Shown here: positions 56,385 through 64,000 of the stretch, piece after piece
Layout: the number at the start of each line of letters is the position of its first letter
How positions within the stretch are numbered: the stretch's first letter is position 1
Assembly: GCA_947165685.1 (NCBI GenBank)
Contig: CAMVBK010000003.1
Span: 62,001 to 126,000 of the forward strand
Direction: 5' to 3'
Source of the DNA: F23-D06 sp947165685
GTDB taxonomy: Bacteria; Bacteroidota; Bacteroidia; Bacteroidales; WCHB1-69
DNA length: 64,000 bases
Notes under the pieces: generated by a model
Seen by the model: the letters and a program-made list of their open reading frames with translations, nothing else
Told to the model about the DNA's origin: nothing
Databases searched by the model: none
Made by a program: the position numbers and the translations under genes

Positions 56385-57635
56385 ATGAATACATTATATG
56401 TTTATGCGGATTTTGACTGGCTGACGGAGCCGATGTTGGTGGGCAAGTTGGGCTACGAATCGCTTCGCGGCTCAGATTCATACTCGTTCCAGTTCGATGA
56501 CGACTGGCTTCGCCAATACGGAAGCCTTTTCCTGAGTGCCGACATCAACAGCTATCCAGGGCCGCAATACACCCAGCCCGACAGGGACATCTTCGGTTGT
56601 TTCAGCGATGCGTTGCCTGACCGCTGGGGACGGTTGCTGCTGAACCGACGTGAACAAATCCTGGCCACCGAAGAGAAACGCTCCATCCGCAGGCTTTCTT
56701 CGTTCGACTACCTTATGGGTATTGACGATTTCTCGCGTATGGGTGGCTTCCGTTTCAAAGAGACTCTCAACGGCGAGTTCATCAATTGTGACAATACTCT
56801 TCGAATTCCTCCCTTGGCCGACATCCAGACCTTGGTGTCCGCCAGTATGGAGATTGAGAAAAGCGAAGAACAGAACCAACTGCCCGAAAAGAAATGGTTG
56901 TTACAGCTCGTTCATCCCGGAACTTCATTGGGCGGGGCGCGTCCAAAAGCGGGTGTGATAGACCATGACGGCCGACTTTGCATGGCCAAATTCCCGTCGA
57001 GGAATGACGATTACGATGTGGCTCTATGGGAGCATCACAGCCATCTTTTGGCAAAGGAAGCCGGAGTGGTGGCTGCGGAAACGAACGTTATCGAAAGCGG
57101 TGGCAAACACCACGCTCTTTTGTCCAAACGTTTCGACAGAACAGTTGACGGTAGCAGGAGACATTTCGCCTCTGCGCTGACCCTTCTCGGTCTGACGGAT
57201 GGTGCCAATGCCCAAACAGGCAATGGTTATTTGGACATCGTGGACTTCATCCTTCAAAACTGCTGCGATGTTGAAGACAATCTCCGCCAGCTCTACCGAC
57301 GGGTGGCGTTCAACATCGTCATCGGCAATAGCGATGACCATTTCCGCAACCACGGTTTTCTGCTCACGCCACGCGGATGGACACTCGCGCCTGCCTACGA
57401 CCTGAATCCGACACTGAACAAGTACCAGTCGCTACTCATAAACTCGCAAACCAACCGCGCCGACCTCAGCGTTCTGCTCAACTCGTCAGAAGAGTATTTG
57501 ATCGGTAACGAGGAGGCCGGGCGAATGATTCACGAAGTGACTCAAGCCGTCAAAAAGTGGAAGACTTACGCCAGACGCCTTGGAATATCCAAACGAGAAA
57601 TAGAGGTCTTTGAACAGATATATCAACGATGGTAA
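56385..57635 (+). CDS. hipA: HipA-family Ser/Thr kinase toxin
   Basis: 416 residues, normal length. N-terminal HipA-N region (LYVYADFDWLTEPMLVGKLGYES ... FGCFSDALPDRWGRLLLNRRE). The kinase lobe has HPGTSLGGARPKAGV (glycine/lysine-binding), the DGRLCMAKF segment, catalytic loop NSDDHFRNHGF starting at residue 315, and the metal-binding LAPAYDLNP. All key residues for phosphotransfer are visible. Relatives phosphorylate glutamyl-tRNA synthetase or other targets to stop growth; the target here is unknown. Intact, in a neighbourhood of decayed genes. Confidence 0.9.
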   Translation: MNTLYVYADFDWLTEPMLVGKLGYESLRGSDSYSFQFDDDWLRQYGSLFLSADINSYPGPQYTQPDRDIFGCFSDALPDRWGRLLLNRREQILATEEKRSIRRLSSFDYLMGIDDFSRMGGFRFKETLNGEFINCDNTLRIPPLADIQTLVSASMEIEKSEEQNQLPEKKWLLQLVHPGTSLGGARPKAGVIDHDGRLCMAKFPSRNDDYDVALWEHHSHLLAKEAGVVAAETNVIESGGKHHALLSKRFDRTVDGSRRHFASALTLLGLTDGANAQTGNGYLDIVDFILQNCCDVEDNLRQLYRRVAFNIVIGNSDDHFRNHGFLLTPRGWTLAPAYDLNPTLNKYQSLLINSQTNRADLSVLLNSSEEYLIGNEEAGRMIHEVTQAVKKWKTYARRLGISKREIEVFEQIYQRW

Positions 57636-57714
57636 ATAGTGTAAGGCCTTTCGTTCGGGAAAGCGGGGAAAAGTAGTGTCCAGCAGCTTTTTGAGACCGA
57701 GACAATTTCTGAAA

Positions 57715-57775
57715 TTTGTTCACTATAACGAACAAAATTTGAGAATTTTTCATTTTGTTCATTATAGTGAACAAA
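57715..57775. repeat. 24-bp inverted repeat, each arm a dyad, upstream of an ATPase-like start
   Basis: Left arm 57715-57738 and right arm 57752-57775 are inverse with one mismatch. Each arm is itself a near palindrome (TTTGTTC ... GAACAAA). Ten bases downstream is a -7 box. Candidate tandem operator. Confidence 0.75.
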
Positions 57776-57784
57776 AAGAAACAG

Positions 57785-57792
57785 TATTTTTG
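57785..57792 (+). promoter_or_regulatory. -7 box TATTTTTG downstream of the inverted repeat
   Basis: Exact TAnnTTTG. It now serves pepD (ATG 101 bp downstream) or an earlier gene whose start may remain at 57813. Confidence 0.55.
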
Positions 57793-57812
57793 CGCGAGAA
57801 AATTATTGAGAT

Positions 57813-57851
57813 ATGGAACTGGTTTATAGACCCCACTTGCTGATTTCTTGA
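57813..57851 (+). pseudogene. possible 5' stub of an AAA-ATPase-type gene
   Basis: ATG-started 12-codon frame MELVYRPHLLIS then TGA. MEL(I/V)YRPHLL resembles the opening residues of Bacteroidota ATPases that also have dyad operators upstream. The body is absent; pepD starts 42 bp later. Very short, so tentative. Confidence 0.3.
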
Positions 57852-57892
57852 AAAATGGATTCTGACAATTAAAAAAATCAATTTCCAAAAAT

Positions 57893-59332
57893 ATGACAAC
57901 CCATAACATCAATACCGACCGCGTTTTCAGCATCTTCCGTGAGCTGAACTGGATTCCGCGCCCCTCGCACCACGAGGAGCGCATCGCCGACTACCTTTGC
58001 CTGTTCGCCGAGCGGCTGCATTTGGAGTATGAGCGCGACAAAGAGAACTGCGTGGTGATCCGCAAGCCCGCCACGCCCGGACACGAGACGGCCGAACCCA
58101 TCGTGCTGCTCAACCACATGGACATGGTCTGCGTAGGCATGAAAGACCCGCTCAACGACCCCATCGAGGCCTACGAGGAGAACGGCTGGATGAAGGCCCG
58201 CGGCACATCTTTAGGCGCCGACAACGGCATCGGGCTGTCGATGGCCCTCGCCGTGCTCGAAGACGACCGCATCGTACACCCCGCCCTGGAGGTCATCACC
58301 ACGACCAACGAGGAGGACGGCATGTCGGGTGCCTCGCAGCTCGGCCAAGACTTCCTGAAAGGGCGCAAGGTCATCAACCTCGACTCCGAAGACTACGACA
58401 CCATCACTACCGGGGCCGCCGGGGCCTGCCTGCAGTTCCACCGCATTCCCGTGAAACGGTTGCCAGCTCCGAAAGGCGGCCATTGGCACCGCATCCGCAT
58501 ATCGGGCGGATTAGGCGGCCACTCTGGCGTCGATATCAACAAGGGACGCTGCAGCGCGATGGAGCAGACCAAAATCATCCTGAAAGTAATCCGCAAGGAA
58601 GCGGATATCGAAGTTGCTGATATCCAGATCGGTGAAGCCAACGCCTCGATTGCGTCGTCGGGCGAGATTGTGATTTGGACCGAAAACAACGGGGCTTCCG
58701 ACTTCGTGAAGGAGCTGTTGGACAATATCAACCAGACGTTCCACAGACAGTATGGGGGCACAGACCCGAATATCACTTGCCGCATAGAGGAATGCGAAAG
58801 GCGGGAGACGGTCATCCCCAAAGAGGCTGTTGCGGCGCTGGTCCGCTGCTTGGAGAAGGTGCCGCAAGGTGTGGTGAAGATGAGCGCGGCGATGCCCGGC
58901 ACGGTGGAGACCTCCAACAACGTGGGGCGCATCGTGGCGGAAGACGACCACCTCTTCGTCTCGACCCATACCCGCAGCTTCGTGGATGACGATATGGCGG
59001 CGTTGAGCAAGACGATTGCCGCGACCTTTGCAGAAGCCGGCGCCGTTTCCGAGGTCGTGATGTCGGCCCCGGCGTGGCAGGAGGACCAGCAGTCAGCGTT
59101 CCTGCAACTGGTCAGCGACACGTTCCAGGACGTGCTGGGCTGGCGGCCGCGGATGGTGGCGATGCACTTCGTGTTGGAGGCGGGCTTCTTCGTGCAGCAC
59201 TACCCCGGCATCCAGATCGCCAGCATCGGTCCGCGCATCGTGGAGCCGCACTCCACCAGCGAGCGCGTCGAGCTCTCGACCATACACAACATCTGGCAGG
59301 TGCTGATTGGGTTGCTGGAGCGGTTGGCGTGA
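57893..59332 (+). CDS. pepD: beta-Ala-His dipeptidase / aminoacyl-histidine dipeptidase
   Basis: 479 residues, M20-type PepD. Metal-site motifs: LLNHMDMVCVG (His and Asp), SLGADNGIGLSMALAVL (bridging Asp), TTTNEEDGMSGA (Glu-Glu), NLDSEDYDT (Asp), and a late His in IVEPHSTSERVEL. Dimerisation/lid domain in the middle (RIRISGGLGGHSGVDI). Cytosolic Zn-dependent dipeptidase releasing amino acids from His-containing and other dipeptides. Complete and healthy despite the decayed surroundings. Confidence 0.95.
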   Translation: MTTHNINTDRVFSIFRELNWIPRPSHHEERIADYLCLFAERLHLEYERDKENCVVIRKPATPGHETAEPIVLLNHMDMVCVGMKDPLNDPIEAYEENGWMKARGTSLGADNGIGLSMALAVLEDDRIVHPALEVITTTNEEDGMSGASQLGQDFLKGRKVINLDSEDYDTITTGAAGACLQFHRIPVKRLPAPKGGHWHRIRISGGLGGHSGVDINKGRCSAMEQTKIILKVIRKEADIEVADIQIGEANASIASSGEIVIWTENNGASDFVKELLDNINQTFHRQYGGTDPNITCRIEECERRETVIPKEAVAALVRCLEKVPQGVVKMSAAMPGTVETSNNVGRIVAEDDHLFVSTHTRSFVDDDMAALSKTIAATFAEAGAVSEVVMSAPAWQEDQQSAFLQLVSDTFQDVLGWRPRMVAMHFVLEAGFFVQHYPGIQIASIGPRIVEPHSTSERVELSTIHNIWQVLIGLLERLA

Positions 59333-59371
59333 GGAGTGGCAATCGTAAAAAGTATAACAAAATGATAGAAT

Positions 59372-59863
59372 ATGAGCCATAGTTTCAATATCCGTCCGGC
59401 GAAGCCCGAAGAGGCGGGCCTCGTGCTGGAATTCATCAAGAAGTTGGCCGTCTATGAAAAATGCGCCGACGAGGTGGTGGCCGACGAAGCCACCGTCTAT
59501 CACTCCCTGTTCGTGGAGCGTTCCGCCGAGGTGGTCTTCGCGGAGGAGGATGGCGCGGTGGTCGGTTTCGCCCTGTTCTTCCACAACTTCTCCACCTTCG
59601 TGGGGCGCAAGGGTCTCTATCTCGAAGACCTGTTCATCCTTCCCGAGAAGCGGGGTAGGGGATATGGGAAAGCCCTGCTGAAGCACCTCGCCAAGATCGC
59701 CGTGGAGCGCAACTGCGGCCGCATGGAGTGGATCTGCCTCGACTGGAACGAGCCCGCCCTGAAGGTCTATCGCAGCATCGGGGCCGTCCCGATGGACGAA
59801 TGGACCGTGCAGCGGTTGGACGAGGGGGCGTTGAAGCGGTTTGCAGGGAAGGAGGCTCTCTGA
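59372..59863 (+). CDS. GNAT family N-acetyltransferase
   Basis: 163 residues. N-terminal IRPAKPEEAGLVLEFIKKLAVYEK, acetyl-CoA-binding motif A in LFILPEKRGRGYGKALLKHL (RGRGYG), and C-terminal WICLDWNEPALKVYRSIGA, the pattern of the spermidine/thialysine N-acetyltransferase branch. A polyamine or lysine-analogue substrate is possible; the window also encodes NspC. Cytosolic. 39 bp after pepD. Confidence 0.88.
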   Translation: MSHSFNIRPAKPEEAGLVLEFIKKLAVYEKCADEVVADEATVYHSLFVERSAEVVFAEEDGAVVGFALFFHNFSTFVGRKGLYLEDLFILPEKRGRGYGKALLKHLAKIAVERNCGRMEWICLDWNEPALKVYRSIGAVPMDEWTVQRLDEGALKRFAGKEAL

Positions 59864-59874
59864 CGGCAGGCACG

Positions 59875-59961
59875 ATGCCCGTATTCATGCTGGCAGAGAC
59901 GGTGATACTCGTGGCGGCCGTTGTCGCATTCGTCGTCTGCGTTGTGAAATCCAAGTCGTAG
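59875..59961 (+). CDS. candidate single-helix membrane microprotein
   Basis: ATG at 59875, 28 residues: MPVFMLAETVILVAAVVAFV, then VCVVKSKS. One membrane helix with a basic end, N-out/C-in by the positive-inside rule. 11 bp after the GNAT stop, so it could be co-translated. No homology can be judged at this size; it may be chance. Confidence 0.3.
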   Translation: MPVFMLAETVILVAAVVAFVVCVVKSKS

Positions 59962-60014
59962 AGACTTTGAAGCGAGGTAAATGCTCTGCGTCAATCTGCG
60001 TGATCTGCGGGAGA

Positions 60015-60386
60015 AACTACGCCAAAGTATGGCACGTCATTCGCAATCGCGGGCAATATGCCGGCAAAGAGGCCTTCTTCTGCTCCGTGACCGACCCCTA
60101 CCAGCCGCACGAGGCCAAGTTCCAGCGGACGCGGAAAGTGCTGGAGCAGCTGCAAGGCACGGGTATCCGGCTCAGCATCTCCACCAAGAGCGACCTCATC
60201 CTCCGCGACCTCGATGCGCAGGTGCGCCGTTTCTGCTCTGCAAACGGCCTCGCCTACGTCCGCGACGACGACACAGTGCGCGCCAGGCACGGCGAGCCGC
60301 CGGTGCTGGTGAACTACTTCTACCACGAGGAAATCGTCCCCTTGGCCCGCAAGGAGCAGCTGCGGAAGACGCGGACGTGCTGCTAA
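60015..60386 (+). pseudogene. remnant of an SPL-like radical SAM protein
   Basis: The frame contains EAFFCSVTDPYQPHEAKFQR, then TRKVLEQLQGTGIRLSISTKSDLILRD in sequence, the central part of the SPL/Rv2578c-type radical SAM family. The upstream CxxxCxxC cluster motif is missing and the C-terminus jumps to CSANGLAYVRDDDTV ... FYHEEIVPLARKEQLRKT, so both an N-terminal and an internal part are lost. Not functional as an enzyme. Upstream at 59989-60010, atctgcg-type 9/10-mers (ctctgcgtcaatctgcgtg) echo the short repeats seen elsewhere. Confidence 0.75.
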
Positions 60387-60481
60387 AAACCAGAACGCCG
60401 AATATAGAGAATCGTAGCGCACGGAGTTCCTGAAATGGCTTCTCGTCCCTTCTGTTTCCCGGTTAAATGCCAAAAAGATGG

Positions 60482-60958
60482 TTAAACGCTCTTCGTCCGT
60501 TCCCAAACTTCGTTTTTCGAGTGCCGGATGAAGCAGAAGTCGCACAGGTCGCCGCCTTGGCAAAGGGTTTGGGTGCGGATGAAGTCGGTGTAGGGCAGGT
60601 TGCCGTAGTTGATGATGTCGGCGTGGCAGAACATCGGGCCGAAACGGTCGATGACACCGTAATGCGTGAAAATGTGCTTGTAGAGGCACTCCGTACACTC
60701 GAAATGGAACTCGTCGGGGCCGTCGGTGTCCTTGTGCCAGACGTATTGCCAGCCTTTCCCGGAGCCGTATTTGAAACCTAACGGCACCACCACCTTCATC
60801 AGCGGCACAAAGAAACTTTTCGTGGCCAGTTTCTGCATCTTTTCCGGTTTCAGCGCACCCCACATGTGCATGGAGAGAAACTCCAGCGTCTCCAGTGGCG
60901 TTTTCCCGGCGGCCTGCAGTGCCTCGTCGATGGCAAGCGTGGGCAGGATGTTGCACAA
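60482..60958 (-). pseudogene. L-2-amino-thiazoline-4-carboxylate hydrolase-like protein, N-terminally truncated
   Basis: 158 residues from a TTG with no upstream signals. The C-terminal ~100 residues match the ATC hydrolase-like pattern: ECTECLYKHIFTHYGVIDRF, GPMFCHADIINYGNLPYTDF, RTQTLCQGGDLCDFCF. The first part (LPTLAIDEALQAAGKTPLETLEFLSMHM) joins, in another frame, the end of a methyltransferase remnant around 60970. Members of this family follow methyltransferase genes in Bacteroidota; here the junction is deleted and both genes appear inactive. Confidence 0.7.
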
Positions 60959-61260
60959 GTGGCCGTAGTTTCCTCGTTCGTGCCGCTAAGCCCGTCGTCC
61001 TCGTTGACGATGGCGAAAACGCCTCCGTCTTTAAGCACTCTTTTCACTTCGTTGAAGCAGTGTTCGATGTCGGGCCAGAAATAGATGGTCTCGAAGGCGG
61101 TAACCATGTCGAAGGTGTCCTTCCCGAAGGGGAGCTCGGCCACCGACCCTTCCACTACCTTGCAGCGGCTTTCCCGGATGGCCTGTGCGTTGACCATCAT
61201 TTTGCCCAAAAAGCCTGCAGGTTTGCGGGCGTTGTTGAAAAACTTGCTAAGAAGTCCCAT
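60850..61260 (-). pseudogene. class I SAM methyltransferase remnant lacking motif I
   Basis: The start (MGLLSKFFNNARKPAGFLGKM) and middle (VVEGSVAELPFGKDTFDMVT, AFETIYFWPDIEHCFNEVKR, VLKDGGVFAIVNEDDG) are typical, but between MMVNAQ and the VVEGSV strand the SAM-binding motif I (D/E-x-GxGxG) and its neighbours are missing, about 45-55 codons. After NEE (near 60970) the frame is foreign and overlaps the ATC-hydrolase-like frame. No SAM binding is expected. Confidence 0.75.
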
Positions 61261-61287
61261 AATTAATGCTATTTGTATTTACGGCTG

Positions 61288-61295
61288 CAAAAATA
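61288..61295 (-). promoter_or_regulatory. -7 box TATTTTTG for the methyltransferase remnant
   Basis: Minus-strand TATTTTTG, 27 bp upstream of the ATG at 61260; the promoter outlived the gene. The rest of 61296-61514 has no gene I can support. Confidence 0.5.
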
Positions 61296-61514
61296 TTTGT
61301 TTCTTCATTTCTGAAATATCCTCATTTATAGTGATTTCCAGAATGGAGATTCACCATTTTCCGCAATAAAGATGCTTCATTGCCGGCAATTAGCAGACTT
61401 TTCGGTCAATCATTATGAGAATAGCTTGAGCATCAGGCGCGGCGACCTCGCCGGATGCGTTTGTATATGATCCTGAAAAGGCATAGAACGGATTGAAAGT
61501 GCAGAAAAACGGTT

Positions 61515-62144
61515 TTACTTTTGGATTACAGCTCGGTACGCTTTGACGTTGTTGCTTAGATTGATCCGCTCCACAAGTCCATCGGCCTGTAGTTCGGCGA
61601 GCACACGACTGAGCGATGGGCGGGCGACACCGAGCTGTTCGGCGGTTTCCGATACGTTGGTGATGGTGTCGTGCTTGCGGATATGATCCAGCACACGGTC
61701 GCGCAACCCTTTCACTGCAAATCCTTTGACCTTGCCGCTGAGGAAACGACTGCGGGCGGAGAGTGTCTGCAGAAAGGCTCGCAGCACATGGGGATGCTGC
61801 GTCATGAAGTTGAAGAACGCCTCCCGGTTGATATACCAAACAACGCCGTCGGTGCGCATGGAGACCTCCACGGGAATGGTGTTGTCCTCAGCGAAAAGGA
61901 ACGCTGGAGCCAATACCGTGGGAGACCTCATTTGCTCGATGACCACTTCGCGCCCGTTGGCGCCTCCCATTCGTGTCTCCACGGTCCCTTGGGCGAGCAG
62001 CATCAGCGAACGGCACGGTGTGCCCGCGTTGACCAACAGATCGCCCGCCACATACTCTTCGCGCCGGTGCGGCGACTGCAACAGCTCCTGCAACTCCTCG
62101 TCGGTGCAGGTATTGAATAGCGGGAATGTTTTCAGCTCTTCCAT
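61515..62144 (-). CDS. Crp/Fnr family regulator, HcpR-like
   Basis: 209 residues from the ATG at 62144; the frame runs further upstream across the operator and is rejected. Cyclic-nucleotide-binding-like sensor (EYVAGDLLVNAGTPCRSLMLLAQGTVE), dimer helix (LRAFLQTLSARSRFLSGKVKGF), and a Crp-type wHTH (NVSETAEQLGVARPSLSRVLAELQADGLVER). The cysteine cluster of FNR is absent, so Fe-S oxygen sensing is unlikely; HcpR relatives sense NO through heme. Divergent from hcp with a perfect dyad between them. Confidence 0.9.
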   Translation of the reverse strand: MEELKTFPLFNTCTDEELQELLQSPHRREEYVAGDLLVNAGTPCRSLMLLAQGTVETRMGGANGREVVIEQMRSPTVLAPAFLFAEDNTIPVEVSMRTDGVVWYINREAFFNFMTQHPHVLRAFLQTLSARSRFLSGKVKGFAVKGLRDRVLDHIRKHDTITNVSETAEQLGVARPSLSRVLAELQADGLVERINLSNNVKAYRAVIQK

Positions 62145-62186
62145 TGTTTGGCGGTTTAGGCGGCAAAAATACAAAAAAAAGCCCTC

Positions 62187-62200
62187 GTAACAAATGTTAC
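62187..62200. promoter_or_regulatory. Crp/Fnr-type operator GTAAC-N4-GTTAC
   Basis: GTAACAAATGTTAC, a perfect 5-bp dyad with a 4-bp spacer, centred about 43 bp upstream of the expected hcp start site, as expected for a class II activator. It is also 43 bp from the regulator's ATG, so autoregulation is possible. Confidence 0.75.
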
Positions 62201-62222
62201 ACTTTACCTCGTGGCGCGGTGG

Positions 62223-62230
62223 TATTTTTG
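62223..62230 (+). promoter_or_regulatory. -7 box TATTTTTG for hcp
   Basis: Exact TAnnTTTG, 46 bp upstream of the ATG at 62277. Confidence 0.7.
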
Positions 62231-62276
62231 CATCGTCAAAAACAACGAGAAGAATCATCAATAAAAAGTGAAAAAT

Positions 62277-63941
62277 ATGAACGAAAAAATGTTTTGTTTC
62301 CAGTGTCAGGAAACTGCCGGAGGCACCGGCTGCAAATTGTCAGGAGTGTGTGGCAAGAACCCCGAAGTGGCCCATGCACAGGATCTTTTGATCTATGTCC
62401 TCAAAGGACTCGGTGTCATCGCCAACCACCACCAGCACGGCTGTGGCCACGACTATTGCGACTTTCGCAAGAACATCCACGCCTTTGTGAACGATGCGCT
62501 GTTTTCGACTATCACCAACGCCAACTTCGATGTGGAAAGCATCTACGCCCGGATCGATAAAGGTTTGGAATTGCGTGATATGTTCAAAGATCGTGTTACC
62601 AACATGAAAGGTATAGCCTTGCCCAAAATAGATGTGTTGGAATGGACCGGTCCCCGCGCCGATTATGATGCTAAGGCCCAACAGGTGGGTGTGCTGTCCG
62701 AAGCCGACGAGGACATCCGTTCCCTCAAAGAGCTGACTATGTACGGCCTGAAAGGAATGGCCGCTTATCTCGAACACGCCGACCGCCTCGGTCAGGTGGA
62801 TGGCGACATCAACGAGTTCATCCTCCAAACCCTCGGACAGCTTGCAACATGCGACAATGCCGACGCCCTCACCGCCTTGGTGCTGAAGACCGGCGAATGG
62901 GGCGTGAAGGCCATGGCCCTTTTGGACAAAGCCAACACCACCGCCTATGGCAATCCCGAAATCACGGAGGTTAACATCGGCGTGGGCAACCGTCCGGGCA
63001 TCCTTGTGAGCGGTCACGACCTCAATGACATTGAGCAACTGCTTGAACAAAGCATGGATGCGGGTGTTGACATCTACACCCACAGCGAAATGTTGCCGGC
63101 GCACTATTATCCCAAACTCAAGAAATACAGCCACTTGAAAGGCAATTATGGCAATGCCTGGTGGAAGCAGCGCGAGGAGTTTGAGGCTTTCAACGGTCCC
63201 ATCCTGTTCACCACCAACTGCATCGTGCCGCCTATGGCTAATGCCACCTACAAAGACCGTGTTTTCACCACCAACAGCACTGGTTTCCCGGGTTGGAAGC
63301 ACATCCCGGCCGACGCCAGCGGCAAGAAGGATTTCAGTGAAATCATCGCATTGGCAAAGACTTGCGCCGCGCCAAAGGAAATTGAAACGGGCAAGATTGT
63401 GGGCGGATTTGCTCACGAGCAGGTGTTCGCATTGGCCGACAAAGTGGTGGAGGCCGTCAAGAGCGGTGCCATCCGCAAGTTCGTGGTGATGGCGGGCTGC
63501 GATGGTCGGATGAAGAGCCGCCAATACTACACCGATTTTGCCCAAAAACTTCCCAAAGACTGCGTCATCCTTACGGCTGGATGCGCCAAATACAAATACA
63601 ACAAGTTGAATCTCGGCGACATTGGAGGCATTCCGCGCGTGTTGGATGCCGGCCAATGCAACGACAGCTACTCGTTAGCCCTCATTGCGCTGAAACTCAA
63701 AGAGGTGTTCGGTCTGGAAGATGTCAACGACCTGCCGATTGTCTATAACATTGCCTGGTATGAGCAGAAAGCCGTTGTCGTGCTGCTTGCTTTGCTTAGC
63801 CTCGGCGTGAAGAACATCCATCTCGGCCCCACCTTGCCGGGATTCCTTTCGCCCAATGTGGCAAAGGTGCTGGTCGAAAACTTCGGCATCGGCACCATCA
63901 GCACTGTGGACGAAGACTTGAAAGCATTCGGATTGATGTGA
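62277..63941 (+). CDS. hcp: hydroxylamine reductase (hybrid cluster protein)
   Basis: 554 residues from the ATG at 62277 (a GTG 9 bp upstream is less likely). N-terminal cluster ligands in MFCFQCQETAGGTGCKLSGVCGK; hybrid-cluster ligands appear in HSEMLPAHYYP, FTTNCIVPP, MAGCDGR and LTAGCAKYKYN. Hcp reduces hydroxylamine or NO to protect anaerobes from nitrosative stress. Cytosolic. Divergent from the Crp/Fnr-type gene; the dyad between them is its probable control site. A terminator follows. Confidence 0.96.
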   Translation: MNEKMFCFQCQETAGGTGCKLSGVCGKNPEVAHAQDLLIYVLKGLGVIANHHQHGCGHDYCDFRKNIHAFVNDALFSTITNANFDVESIYARIDKGLELRDMFKDRVTNMKGIALPKIDVLEWTGPRADYDAKAQQVGVLSEADEDIRSLKELTMYGLKGMAAYLEHADRLGQVDGDINEFILQTLGQLATCDNADALTALVLKTGEWGVKAMALLDKANTTAYGNPEITEVNIGVGNRPGILVSGHDLNDIEQLLEQSMDAGVDIYTHSEMLPAHYYPKLKKYSHLKGNYGNAWWKQREEFEAFNGPILFTTNCIVPPMANATYKDRVFTTNSTGFPGWKHIPADASGKKDFSEIIALAKTCAAPKEIETGKIVGGFAHEQVFALADKVVEAVKSGAIRKFVVMAGCDGRMKSRQYYTDFAQKLPKDCVILTAGCAKYKYNKLNLGDIGGIPRVLDAGQCNDSYSLALIALKLKEVFGLEDVNDLPIVYNIAWYEQKAVVVLLALLSLGVKNIHLGPTLPGFLSPNVAKVLVENFGIGTISTVDEDLKAFGLM

Positions 63942-63963
63942 ACGCAAAAAAACGTTAAATATT

Positions 63964-64000
63964 CCGCAACTCAGGTGAAAGCCTGGGTTGTGGGATTTTT
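63964..64000 (+). terminator. intrinsic terminator after hcp
   Basis: ccgcaactcagg (63964-63975) pairs with cctgggttgtgg (63982-63993) around a 6-nt loop, with two G-T pairs, then attttt at the window edge. Confidence 0.85.

Noticed and set aside
1..64000. tRNA, rRNA, tmRNA or other large structured RNA genes
   Set aside because: Reading the intergenic regions on both strands, I found no cloverleaf or conserved rRNA sequence. Only short hairpins could be supported.

Overview
The window looks like a chromosomal segment of an anaerobic Bacteroidota bacterium, most likely a Bacteroidales member. The evidence is direct: most transcription units are preceded by the Bacteroidota -7 box TAnnTTTG; two proteins end in type IX secretion (T9SS) sorting domains; a GldH-like gliding lipoprotein, a DUF3667 protein, a Bacteroidota-type TonB-dependent/outer-membrane barrel protein and an alpha-2-macroglobulin with the local CNEQ thioester motif are present; and core genes follow a Bacteroidales-like order (rplM-rpsI-rpsB-tsf). 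PPi-type phosphofructokinase, hydroxylamine reductase and rubredoxin fusions point to anaerobic life. I see no rRNA, tRNA, CRISPR array, phage or complete insertion sequence.

Layout. Bases 1-5430: a tandem array of three short RHS-tip proteins, each with a different C-terminal effector domain (zincin-like HExxH, GH19 muramidase/chitinase-like, Ntox44-like) and each followed by a small, mostly exported, putative immunity protein. 5480-7051: an AAA-ATPase/nuclease-like gene. 7132-11934: a large TPR protein, a four-helix-bundle (S23-type) gene framed by inverted heptamer repeats, and lptB with an SRPBCC gene. 12045-15957: a second RHS effector/immunity array on the minus strand, with long direct repeats, a frameshift and a miniature T9SS-sorted protein. 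16040-19501: a minus-strand operon for an FG-GAP/T9SS surface protein, an M23-LysM peptidase and a basic lipoprotein. 19588-31518: MFS transporter, patatin-barrel protein, ribosomal protein/EF-Ts genes, class II aldolase, RNase H, GldH, YfcC-type carrier and DUF3667 protein. 31542-37586: outer-membrane barrel protein, HicBA, two paralogues sharing a near-identical cysteine-rich N-terminus with a YoeB-type toxin-antitoxin pair between them, and an orphan HsdR-N protein. 37633-43683: nspC, PPi-PFK, murA (catalytic Cys replaced by Asp), lipoproteins, an acetyltransferase and an SDR. 44017-48192: SDR, AraC regulator divergent from a ferritin-like gene with 21-bp-spaced operator repeats, flavin reductase and an MBL-rubredoxin fusion. 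48360-54485: a 2041-residue alpha-2-macroglobulin. 54666-61295: a decaying accessory zone (truncated ATPase, HipBA, radical SAM remnant, methyltransferase/ATC-hydrolase remnant) with intact pepD and GNAT genes. 61515-64000: a Crp/Fnr regulator divergent from hcp, with a palindromic operator between them and a terminator at the right edge.

How it fits together. The two RHS arrays look like a store of swappable toxin tips with cognate immunity genes; T9SS-related and envelope genes dominate the rest of the accessory content. A recurrent unexplained signal is short-period (7, 8 or 9 bp) tandem arrays, each with its own unit sequence, abutting stop codons or promoters of otherwise ordinary genes (lptB, fba, pfk, murA, the HsdR-N gene, the MFS gene).
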